Assembly (NCBI GenBank): GCA_015058045.1
Contig: SVDC01000003.1
Span: forward strand, 1-64,000
DNA length: 64,000 nt
Direction of reading: 5' to 3'
Origin: Cellulosilyticum sp.
GTDB taxonomy: Bacteria; Bacillota; Clostridia; Lachnospirales; Cellulosilyticaceae
In this document: piece after piece, positions 54,578 through 63,041 of the stretch
How the letters are laid out: every line of letters begins with the position of its first letter
Numbering within the stretch: the first letter of the stretch is position 1
Notes under the pieces: model-generated
The model's input: only the letters and a program-made list of their open reading frames with translations
Database searches by the model: none
What the model was told of the DNA's origin: nothing
Position numbers and translations under genes: made by a program

Positions 54578-57500
54578 TTAAAAATTAACATTTACACTAA
54601 ACCGTACCGTAGCTGTAGAATTAACAGGAACTCTTCCTACTAAAATACCACCTGTAGATGGCTCTGGACTTTTGTTAGTAGGACCAACACTTCCAACATA
54701 AGTTGAATTTGGTCTATATGTGGTTCTCTCTGGCAATATATCCGTAACAATAACATTCGTTAAATCAACATTACCTGTATTTCTAACGTAAACAGTGTAT
54801 TCTATAATTTTACTTGTTCCATCATTAACAATAATGGTTGTACTTGCATATTTCTCTACGATTAACTCTGGTTTAATAATTTCTACATTGGCAACATCAG
54901 ATGGTACATCTGTTTCTCTAACGATTGTTTGACCATTAAAATACGAGTAATCTACTAATGCTTGATTGCTTATTGTATCTGGTGCTGTACTTAAAACTGT
55001 TCCATTAAATGTAATAATACCAACTGCTCCAACCCCTAATGTTCCTAAACTAATGCCTGTAGCTAATGTAGGCTGAGGCGTTACTAAAACATTGTTCACC
55101 CTAATATTTGAAATAGACATATAACTTAGATCTGCACTCGTATCTCTTACCACTACATTTTCAATAGGCTCCGTTGAAAGATTGGTCACTGCAATACTAT
55201 ATTGTACTGTATCCCCTATGGCTGCATTAGTTGGTGTAACAACTTTATTAAACTGCACATTAATATCCTGAACATCAGTTGTTACTGTTGCTTTTTCTGG
55301 TGTTCCATTATATACAACACCATTAACATCTGTATAGGTATAACTTGCCAAATTGGCTGTATTTACTACATTTCCACTTACATCTTGCTTAATAGTAGCT
55401 GTAAATGTAAGCGTATATACATTATTAGGTGCACTATCCTTACTTGGAATGGTTCCAATACTATATCCTGTTGATAATGTAGCATAAGGTATAGGATTAG
55501 TACTATCATATGTTGTCTTAGAATCGATGATATCTTGAAGTACAACATTATCAATTGGAAGACTTGAGTTATTTCTAATCGTAACAGTATAGGTGAGTTG
55601 TTGCCCTTCAATGGCTTGTGAAAGATTTACTGTTTTGGTCAATAACACATCTATGACATCTGTTACGGCAGGGTCACTTGTATCACTAATGTTTCTTACA
55701 TCATCTGGATTAACTGTATATTGTGCCGTTCCTTTAGCCGTATTTTCAAAAGCGGCCCAAAGAATATTATTAATTGAAGCTCTAAATGTTATCATACTAC
55801 TTTCTCCTTCATTAATTTGTGAGATTAAAATACCGCTTGCTATAGAGCCTACAGGTGGCTGCCCATCTACCAAAACACTAGATTCATCTACTGTTAAACC
55901 CGGCGAAATATTGATATCATAAACATGAATATTGGTAAGTGGTATATCTCCTGTATTAGTCACTGTTATGGCATAGTTAATCAAATCGTTAGCTGTAACC
56001 ACAGCTGGTGTTGCAGATTTTTCGACAAGTATACCTGGTGTAACGGGCGTAACCGTAACAATATTACTTTGTTCTGTATAGGGAATAGGTTGTAAAAAAT
56101 ACGTGTAGGTTACTGCCCCTCTATCTTGGTAATTTGTAATCCCTGAAGTAGATGTCACTCTTAACCTAAACGTAACAACTATTGGCGTTGTACTAGAAGC
56201 TAAGGTTCCAAGCGATACACCTGTTACAATAGACGCACTAGTATCGGCAACTCCATCAATTGTGACACTACCTACAACAAATTCCATCCCTATTGGAATA
56301 GAATCTGTAACCACAACGTCTTCTGCTGCTGCCGTTCCCGTATTTATTATATTCAAAGTATAAAGTACCTCATCACCCAATACAGCCTGACTCACCGCAC
56401 TGCTTTTTACAATTTCTAAATTAGGTTCATTGGTATCAATTACAATCGCAGCTGCATTTAGCAAAACGCTTTCACTTGTGCTGGCTACACGCAAAGTTGC
56501 ACTTGTTTGTAGCGGATCTAAATGACTTGGTGGAATTTGAATATTAGTAATATCCCAACCTTGTCTTGCTGCACTTGTGCCTATATATGCAGTTCCTGAA
56601 GAGTTAAGCAAATGATTTCTATTACTAAATGTTCCAGTTGTTGTATTGAGTAATCCTTCATCATTATTAATTTGAGAAGCAAAAAAATTGCCTGCTAAGT
56701 TATTAGGCCCTGATAAAGGCTCTGTCAAATTAGCATTTCCCGTTGTAGCAAAAAAGACTTGGTCTCCTACTAGTGAATAATCCCCCTCAAATGCACTTAA
56801 TAGTAGTCGTGCCTCAATATCTGGGCTATTTGGCGTCACAAAATCAGTTAGTGTTTCTTCTGCAAAGGAAACATCAGATATTATAGGTACACCACCTACA
56901 TAGAGCGTTACACTTCTTAGTGGCTCTGTATTTCCTGTTAAATACCGATACACAACAGCTAAAGTCCATCCAGAACCTGCAAACCCATAGGCTTCATTAA
57001 TATCATTTGCGCTTAATATTGCAGGTACTCTACCCACAGTATAGCTACCACTACCTGCTTGAGCTACGTAATCTGTTACAATAGCTGACCTGGTATAAGC
57101 ATAAATTCCTAGATCATCTGACATACTATATTGCCCTTTTGTAGCCTCTATAGGTGTTATCTCTATAGGTATTTGCATCAAAGGTGTTTGAAATGTTATT
57201 GGATTATCTAGTCGATCTTCAATCGAGTTGTTCCCATATCTATAAGAACCACCCCATATGAGTTCAGCATAAACAACTTCTGTATCATTAGGTAAATTCA
57301 AAACAGCTTCTGAATTACTTGGAATATACATTGTATCTAGTGGTAAGTCACATGTTGTTCCATAGGGAAATGTTGTTCCACATCTACTTGTGGTATCAGT
57401 CGTAACAAAGGCTCCTCCTATATCAAATGTTCCAGCTACACGTTGGCCCGTTTGAAAAAAGTTATTTATCCTTCTAGATAGTGTTAAAACATTTCCAATA

Positions 57501-57613
57501 AAAGTGATATTTCCATAAAGCCGATCCGAATACTGCTCTACCAAAGGCATAAAATATGCCACCCTTTTTAGAAATCTACCATATCTTATGCTTCCTTTTG
57601 ATATTAAGTTCAT
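54578..57613 (-). CDS. Large DUF11-repeat surface-type protein
   Basis: This 1011-residue protein has an N-terminal unit of about 395 residues followed by five DUF11-like beta-sandwich repeats starting near residues 398, 527, 655, 784 and 915, a period of about 129. Each opens with a (V/L)xK(S/T)-type strand and contains an (I/V)TNTG-like turn. The last repeat is cut about 30 residues short. There is no clear signal peptide, membrane helix or LPXTG sorting motif, which is odd for a DUF11 protein. The start follows GGGAG. It is cotranscribed with the Cys-rich gene. A spore-surface structural protein, placed from the mother cell without secretion, would fit; this is inference. Confidence 0.8.
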   Translation of the reverse strand: MNLISKGSIRYGRFLKRVAYFMPLVEQYSDRLYGNITFIGNVLTLSRRINNFFQTGQRVAGTFDIGGAFVTTDTTSRCGTTFPYGTTCDLPLDTMYIPSNSEAVLNLPNDTEVVYAELIWGGSYRYGNNSIEDRLDNPITFQTPLMQIPIEITPIEATKGQYSMSDDLGIYAYTRSAIVTDYVAQAGSGSYTVGRVPAILSANDINEAYGFAGSGWTLAVVYRYLTGNTEPLRSVTLYVGGVPIISDVSFAEETLTDFVTPNSPDIEARLLLSAFEGDYSLVGDQVFFATTGNANLTEPLSGPNNLAGNFFASQINNDEGLLNTTTGTFSNRNHLLNSSGTAYIGTSAARQGWDITNIQIPPSHLDPLQTSATLRVASTSESVLLNAAAIVIDTNEPNLEIVKSSAVSQAVLGDEVLYTLNIINTGTAAAEDVVVTDSIPIGMEFVVGSVTIDGVADTSASIVTGVSLGTLASSTTPIVVTFRLRVTSTSGITNYQDRGAVTYTYFLQPIPYTEQSNIVTVTPVTPGILVEKSATPAVVTANDLINYAITVTNTGDIPLTNIHVYDINISPGLTVDESSVLVDGQPPVGSIASGILISQINEGESSMITFRASINNILWAAFENTAKGTAQYTVNPDDVRNISDTSDPAVTDVIDVLLTKTVNLSQAIEGQQLTYTVTIRNNSSLPIDNVVLQDIIDSKTTYDSTNPIPYATLSTGYSIGTIPSKDSAPNNVYTLTFTATIKQDVSGNVVNTANLASYTYTDVNGVVYNGTPEKATVTTDVQDINVQFNKVVTPTNAAIGDTVQYSIAVTNLSTEPIENVVVRDTSADLSYMSISNIRVNNVLVTPQPTLATGISLGTLGVGAVGIITFNGTVLSTAPDTISNQALVDYSYFNGQTIVRETDVPSDVANVEIIKPELIVEKYASTTIIVNDGTSKIIEYTVYVRNTGNVDLTNVIVTDILPERTTYRPNSTYVGSVGPTNKSPEPSTGGILVGRVPVNSTATVRFSVNVNF

Positions 57614-57668
57614 TCAATCTCCCAATTGTACTTTGTATTTACAATAATTTTATTTTTACCAAACAAAA

Positions 57669-57705
57669 AAAGATAGATAGTGCATTTAATACACCACCTA
57701 TCTTT
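57669..57705 (-). terminator. Terminator of fliB and its partner gene
   Basis: AAAGATAG...CTATCTTT with an inner GTG/CAC pair is followed on the minus strand by TTTTTTTG, about 40 bases past the stop. Confidence 0.75.
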
Positions 57706-57743
57706 CTTCAACGGTTTATCTTTATTGAATCTTATGAAATCTA

Positions 57744-58343
57744 TTAGATTGCCTTGATGATTAATCGTTTATTTTCCTCTACCACTTTAATACGGAAGTT
57801 TTTGCGAATCCCTTCCATACTACGAAGCTGATTAATGAGTCTTAAATTTTGTGTATCTACAATACGCTTAATCATCGGCATAATATCTTCTTTTTCTTTA
57901 GCAGATAACTTATTTCTTAAACAGTACGTATTAATGGTTTTTAAAGTTTCTATAACACTGCTTTCATTTAAGCGTGTTAAGTCTACTAAGGCATAAGTAT
58001 ACGCCTTAGTTTTTACTTGATTTGCAAATGTCTGTTTATAAAAACGTATAAAAGTATTTTCCTCACCTTTTGTAGGTGCTGCAAATTTACCTAGATTGTT
58101 TCTTAATTCATTTTTTAAATAGACCATGGTATTAACTTTAATATCTTGTCCAAGTGCCTCAATTTGTTTTTCTATCCATTCATAAACCTTTTTTACTTCG
58201 GCTTCTTGCATCCCATCTTTTGCAAGTTTACGAATGCTTGCTATATAGTCTAATATGTTTTTCTTTGTAGTAAGTGGTTTGGCTTCAAGTGCCTCAAAAA
58301 TTTCTTCTGCAGAATAACCTGCATATAATGTTTCGTTTGCCAT
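57744..58343 (-). CDS. Hypothetical helical protein downstream of fliB
   Basis: This soluble, lysine-rich protein of 199 residues is almost all predicted helix. It has no membrane segment, no signal peptide and no motif I recognise. Recurrent LxxIxxI patterns suggest a helical bundle. The start has AAAGGAAG, and it begins 14 bases after the fliB-like gene, so they are coupled. A role tied to the methylase is a guess from position. Confidence 0.65.
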   Translation of the reverse strand: MANETLYAGYSAEEIFEALEAKPLTTKKNILDYIASIRKLAKDGMQEAEVKKVYEWIEKQIEALGQDIKVNTMVYLKNELRNNLGKFAAPTKGEENTFIRFYKQTFANQVKTKAYTYALVDLTRLNESSVIETLKTINTYCLRNKLSAKEKEDIMPMIKRIVDTQNLRLINQLRSMEGIRKNFRIKVVEENKRLIIKAI

Positions 58344-58356
58344 TTGTACTTCCTTT

Positions 58357-59526
58357 CTACTTACCTGCTAATTGTTTTTTTATTTGCTGTATATACAATA
58401 CATTATGGTCAAAGACTCTTGTAAATCCCTGAATAAGTTTTACAATATCTATTTCTACTAAACTTTCTTTATGCGCTGCTTGTCCTATAAGATGTAAACG
58501 AATCAGTGCATAATATAAATACATTTCTTCTAAACTTTCTAATGGTGAACTTTGGTTAATAGGAACCAGTCTCTCATAGATATAGTTTACAAAATAATTT
58601 TCTAAAATATAAGGGTACGTCTCTAAAAGTGTACTTTGATAAATCGTTTCACCTTTTTTGTACTGATCTTTATCACAAGCTTCCCCTAAACCTTCTAACA
58701 TAGACATATAACATGCTTCATAGATAGCTGATGGCCATTTCTTCTGACTTCTCATCCCAGTTAAACAAGCCAGTAACTTTTTTGCCATCTCTTCACTTGT
58801 ATAGTACTCTAATAAAGCTGATTTTTTCGGACTACGTAGGTATTGCTCTTTACACCCTTTATCTTGCATTTCTTTTAAGAAAAGTGAAAGCTTTTTAAAA
58901 TCTTGACGTGATTGACACGCATGAAACTTCATCATAACCTGTTCAAAAGCTTGCCATTTGTCTTGGATATTATAGCACTTTTCTTGCCATATATCACATA
59001 AAACCTCTCTCATTTTCAATAAGTAATCTTCAAAATGCTTTGGCTGTGTAAGTTGTAACTTTAAAGAGGCCCCTACAACTGGCAAACTAGAACACTCTTG
59101 CATCTCAAAACTAATAGATTGCTTACTAAGTAAAACCTGACGTGCTGCTTCTGGGCAAGATAATGCAAGAGATAATTCCACTTGCTCCCCTAATGCATTG
59201 GTATTGCGTGGATACATCGTACATGTTTCGCTTAAATACTGTTCACCTAAATTTTTATAGATATCACATAAGTTTCCCTTATCTAAGAAAGCGCAACGAT
59301 TATTTTTTAATTTAATCTTTGCCGCACATTCCGTACTATTTCCTTTCTTTACAACCAATTCTTTATCTAAGCGCTTTTTCATATCAGGATTTTTTACTTT
59401 TTTGTATTTTTTATAAGTTGCTTCATCAACGGCAATATACCATCCCGCGCAACAAGTCTCTTCACACTCTCCTGCAATACATTTAAAGTTTGCCATATAA
59501 CTTGGCACCATCATCCTTTGTTTCAT
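58357..59526 (-). CDS. fliB: FliB-like lysine N-methylase
   Basis: The family is named for flagellin lysine-N-methylase and carries a Cys-rich N-terminus thought to bind Fe-S. Visible are CIAGECEETCCAGW (residues 15-28), CAAKIKLKNNRCAFLDKGNLCDIYKNLGEQYLSETCTMYPR, and LALSCPEAAR. The 389-residue length is typical. No flagellin or flagellar gene lies in the window, so the substrate could be flagellin elsewhere or another protein. The start has GGAAGG. It heads a two-gene unit. Confidence 0.85.
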   Translation of the reverse strand: MKQRMMVPSYMANFKCIAGECEETCCAGWYIAVDEATYKKYKKVKNPDMKKRLDKELVVKKGNSTECAAKIKLKNNRCAFLDKGNLCDIYKNLGEQYLSETCTMYPRNTNALGEQVELSLALSCPEAARQVLLSKQSISFEMQECSSLPVVGASLKLQLTQPKHFEDYLLKMREVLCDIWQEKCYNIQDKWQAFEQVMMKFHACQSRQDFKKLSLFLKEMQDKGCKEQYLRSPKKSALLEYYTSEEMAKKLLACLTGMRSQKKWPSAIYEACYMSMLEGLGEACDKDQYKKGETIYQSTLLETYPYILENYFVNYIYERLVPINQSSPLESLEEMYLYYALIRLHLIGQAAHKESLVEIDIVKLIQGFTRVFDHNVLYIQQIKKQLAGK

Positions 59527-59621
59527 GTTCTATTCCTTCCTATCCAATCTTATATCCACTCATTTTATCTCTAGAAATTTTATTTCTTATTTTTTCTTTA
59601 CTACCAATGGTTGAACTATAC

Positions 59622-60059
59622 TTATAGACTTTTTTCAATTAAGTCCTTTAAACTTTTTTCAAAAGCTATATCTTGATCTTTACTTCTTTTTTTTGGGCCT
59701 TTTATTCGCCCGCCTCTTCTTCTTGCCTCTCTTCCTAAATGTCTTCTAAATAATAGTTGGTCAATATTCCCCTCTGTATAAATAAATCCACTTTGATGAA
59801 TTGGTTTTGCTTTCTTAGCAAGTGCCACTGCTGCTAAACCATAATCTTGCGTCACCACAATATCATTTACTTTAATATCATTTAGAATTTTAAAATCTAC
59901 TGCATCACTTCCCATGGAAACATTGATTACCTCAATGCCCTCACGCTCAATAAAATGCGCCATATCACAGAAAATAATAACTTCTATCCCATAGTTTTTT
60001 GCAATTTCTATTGTTATATCAATAACTGGACAAGCATCCCCATCGATTAATATCCTCAT
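59622..60059 (-). CDS. yaiI: YaiI/YqxD family protein (UPF0178)
   Basis: A conserved 145-residue protein with a PIN-like fold. Family marks are ILIDGDACPV at the N-terminus, VSMGSDAVDFKI, DIVVTQDYGLAAVAL and the basic RRHLGREARRRGGRIKGPKKR. The aspartates match metal-binding positions of PIN nucleases, so RNA cleavage is possible but unproven for this family. It stands alone after the fliB unit. Confidence 0.9.
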   Translation of the reverse strand: MRILIDGDACPVIDITIEIAKNYGIEVIIFCDMAHFIEREGIEVINVSMGSDAVDFKILNDIKVNDIVVTQDYGLAAVALAKKAKPIHQSGFIYTEGNIDQLLFRRHLGREARRRGGRIKGPKKRSKDQDIAFEKSLKDLIEKSL

Positions 60060-60212
60060 CTATACACCTACTTTCTCTCTGCTACTCTATATTATCATCA
60101 ACTACTTACATAATAAACTACATTCTTATTCACCACACTTCTATCCCTTAGTGTTAAAATAATGAATTTGACACAAACTAAGCCCAGTAACTGATTTGAT
60201 AGGAGGGCCCTT

Positions 60213-61037
60213 TTGAAATCTAAATCATTCATCTTTCTTTTTTTTATAACTATTTGTATAAGCTATAGCATCATTCTTGTATATCTATATATGACGCCTC
60301 ACTATACACCTAAAGTTCATCCTATTAATCTCAGTTCTATGTTAGAAAAACAATCTTTTACTTCATTTGATTATGAGCTTTTATTTAAACAAACAGGCCT
60401 TACTCAACCTATTATAGATGAACTTCATTCTGATCCAGAATTCAAAACTCAAGTACTTGCTTTCCAGCAAGATTATTTAAAAGAAGTGACCATTAAAAAT
60501 GTTTATCTGGCACCTACTACCTTTTGCCAATTTGTGATTGATCCATCTACTAAGCAAAACAAAAAAGCTTTTACTCTAGCTCCTTACCACAATGGTTATT
60601 TATTATTCACAAATGCTACACAAACTTTAGGTTGGCGTCACGGACATGTGGGACTGGTTGTAGATGAAATTCGTGGCTTAACACTAGAAGCACTCCGTCC
60701 TGGAACGGTTAGTTGCCTACAAAATATACACAAGTGGGAATACTACCCCACATTTAAAATGATGCGCCTAAAAAATGTTTCAATGGATGATTTAAATTAT
60801 ATTTCACAATATGCCCTAGCACAATTAAGTGGACTCCCTTATAATATTCTAGGTGCTAAAAATCAAAGTACTTTGCAAGATACCCATTGTTCTTTACTGA
60901 TTTGGCAAGCCTTTTATCATTTTGGCTATGATTTAGACTCAAATGGTGGTTTTTTTGTGACACCTAAAGATCTTACCTGTAGTCCTCTTTTAGAACTACT
61001 ACAAACTTATGGATTTAACCCTAACAAGGATTGGTAA
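60213..61037 (+). CDS. Permuted papain-like amidase (YaeF/YiiX, C92 type), membrane-anchored
   Basis: The N-terminal hydrophobic segment (about 6-28) is a signal anchor. The catalytic His lies first, in GWRHGHVGLVV near residue 147, and the Cys later, in DTHCSLLIWQAFYHFG near residue 228. This is the reversed order typical of permuted NlpC/P60-type enzymes, which cut amide or ester bonds in cell-wall peptides or lipids. The start is TTG with AGGAGG six bases upstream; the next Met would remove the anchor. The following gene begins one base after its stop. Confidence 0.8.
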   Translation: MKSKSFIFLFFITICISYSIILVYLYMTPHYTPKVHPINLSSMLEKQSFTSFDYELLFKQTGLTQPIIDELHSDPEFKTQVLAFQQDYLKEVTIKNVYLAPTTFCQFVIDPSTKQNKKAFTLAPYHNGYLLFTNATQTLGWRHGHVGLVVDEIRGLTLEALRPGTVSCLQNIHKWEYYPTFKMMRLKNVSMDDLNYISQYALAQLSGLPYNILGAKNQSTLQDTHCSLLIWQAFYHFGYDLDSNGGFFVTPKDLTCSPLLELLQTYGFNPNKDW

Positions 61038-61038
61038 T

Positions 61039-62091
61039 ATGAAAAGAATACTTTTATTTATAGGTAGCATTTGTCTGCTGCTTATTGGCTTTTTAATATG
61101 TTTTAACCCTATTGCTGCCAGCACACCTGTCATGCAAACCCTAAAAGGCACTACCTTAATTGATCGATTAACAGAGGATTCCTTTAAGATAGAGCTATTT
61201 TATAGCGATTTGAGCTTATCTCAAATTGAATCATATGAAGTGACTGCTTCTCACATAGAGCCTTGTTCTACACCCTACACAAGTTTTACAGAAGGCTTTA
61301 TCTCATCTGATAAGCATGCTATCCTTTTGGATGCTGTTAATAAATATCGTCACTTCCAAGGCTTAACGCCTATTACTTATTATCATAATTATATGGAGAT
61401 AGATAACTATGGATTCCTATCATTAACAGAAGGTCTTGGTACGCTTTATATTATTAATTTATCTACCTATGAAATAACTACCCCTTCTTTTGACTCTGAA
61501 TATGCCTTAGAAAGTCAATATGTCTATCATATTGTAGAAGGAGCAGACGTTTACTACATTCTAACAGCCCAAGCTAATAGCTATAAAGCTTTTTGGTATG
61601 CTCTAAGTAAAGATACTTTTGAGTTAAAAGCTTCTCGTAAGCTTTCTCCTCCAACTAAAGCTCTACAATCTAATCAATATGCTTTAGACCGTAATGGTAG
61701 TGCATACTTTATCGGTAGCAATAGTTTACTGGTTATTACACCAGAGGAAACCATTAATATTCCTTTAACCTTTGACCCAGATACAGTTTATTACGCAGAT
61801 GGACAAATTTATACGTTATCACTGTCTGAACTCTTCCTAAACTATGCCGTTTATAATGAAGATGTAGGCCTTTCTCAATGGGGACAAGTTAACTTACCCA
61901 ATAAATTTGCATCACTTGTAAGCTGCACGATCAAAAATAATATTTTATATACCGTCACATATGATGAAAATCATCCTTTATACCGTAACTATCTCACACT
62001 TTACAGTTTAGAGAATAATAATATTATTTATTGCTTGGCACTTAAATCACATAGTGGTCTACTGGCTCTTCAAAATGCACATTTTCATTAA
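61039..62091 (+). CDS. Secreted or anchored protein of unknown function
   Basis: A 350-residue protein with an N-terminal signal sequence (MKRILLFIGSICLLLIGFLICF) but no lipobox. The rest is rich in Tyr, Ser and Thr strands with repeated short blade-like units (YEITTPSFDSEYALES, QYALDRNGSAYFIGSNSLLVI, TVYYADGQIYTLS), suggesting a beta-propeller. I start at the ATG one base after the upstream stop, with AAGGA eight bases before it. It is coupled to the papain-like gene, so both probably act outside the membrane together. Confidence 0.7.
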   Translation: MKRILLFIGSICLLLIGFLICFNPIAASTPVMQTLKGTTLIDRLTEDSFKIELFYSDLSLSQIESYEVTASHIEPCSTPYTSFTEGFISSDKHAILLDAVNKYRHFQGLTPITYYHNYMEIDNYGFLSLTEGLGTLYIINLSTYEITTPSFDSEYALESQYVYHIVEGADVYYILTAQANSYKAFWYALSKDTFELKASRKLSPPTKALQSNQYALDRNGSAYFIGSNSLLVITPEETINIPLTFDPDTVYYADGQIYTLSLSELFLNYAVYNEDVGLSQWGQVNLPNKFASLVSCTIKNNILYTVTYDENHPLYRNYLTLYSLENNNIIYCLALKSHSGLLALQNAHFH

Positions 62092-62110
62092 AATATTTAT
62101 TATACCTTAA

Positions 62111-62158
62111 TCAAAAAGCGATTAAACTAAATTTCAACTTAGTTTAATCGCTTTTTGA
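62111..62158 (+). terminator. Terminator of the amidase/secreted-protein unit
   Basis: A perfect 20-bp stem TCAAAAAGCGATTAAACTAA and its complement with an 8-base loop lies after the second gene; it may also serve the convergent thioesterase gene. Confidence 0.85.
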
Positions 62159-62222
62159 TTATATCTTGTTTTTGAATCAGTGTCTCTTGATTGTGTCTTT
62201 TGGGGACATTCTCTGTTATCTG

Positions 62223-62987
62223 TTAATCCATGCATCTTAATTTTAGCCTTGAAGCAAAATAGTTTATATTCCCATCTATGCTACTTCCATAAATCATATA
62301 CTCTTTTGATTCATTCTGAATTAATAGGACATCTACTTCTGTTCCACAGGTGATTGCTGTATTATAGTTCACCTCTAAACTACTTATTTCGTGTGTCTTT
62401 AGCCATTCAATTGGTAATACGTCCACAATCCATCTAATATAATGTGCATTGTTCATATGCTCATTTAAATCCATTTCTGAATAAAAGGCTTTGCGTCTTT
62501 CTACTTTTATGACTTGTAAATCATTTAGCTCTTCCTTAGATGGTATCCTTAGTTTTTCTAGACATTCTCCTTCATATGGGAAATCTAAGAAAGCAAGTGT
62601 ACCTGTTGCTCCTTTAATACGAGCTGGACGTTTTTTTACAGCATCCATCAGAATGTAATCTCCTATAATGTAACCAATCTTTTGATCCTCTTGATTATAG
62701 AAATCAAATAATCTTACAGCAAAAAGCTTATCATATCCACCAGGATAAGTCTCCACCTTAACTTCATCTTCCCATCTTGGATAAGTTTCTATGACATACT
62801 TCACTCTAGATAAAATCCAATAATATTCTGGTGTATCACTATTTTTATAGTAATTAAATCCAAGCAGAGAGGCATGATTTGCAGCAATCATTTGCATATA
62901 ACTACATAGTCCATTAATACTTATCTTTCCATTAAAATCAATGCGATCAAACTCTACCTTATAGTTCTCTCTTAATTTTAAAGACAT
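62223..62987 (-). CDS. Acyl-ACP thioesterase
   Basis: The enzyme releases fatty acids from acyl carrier protein. Two hot-dog folds are expected in 254 residues. The second carries the catalytic region MDLNEHMNNAHYIRW near residue 172, and the N-terminal YWILSRVKYVIETYPRWEDEVKVETYPGG matches plant and bacterial FatA/B-type enzymes. It lies just after queA on the same strand (55 bases). Chain-length preference cannot be read from sequence. Confidence 0.88.
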   Translation of the reverse strand: MSLKLRENYKVEFDRIDFNGKISINGLCSYMQMIAANHASLLGFNYYKNSDTPEYYWILSRVKYVIETYPRWEDEVKVETYPGGYDKLFAVRLFDFYNQEDQKIGYIIGDYILMDAVKKRPARIKGATGTLAFLDFPYEGECLEKLRIPSKEELNDLQVIKVERRKAFYSEMDLNEHMNNAHYIRWIVDVLPIEWLKTHEISSLEVNYNTAITCGTEVDVLLIQNESKEYMIYGSSIDGNINYFASRLKLRCMD

Positions 62988-63041
62988 TGTAATTCCCCTT
63001 TTCTCTTGAGTTCAGAAAAAATGATTATCAAATCCACTCAT

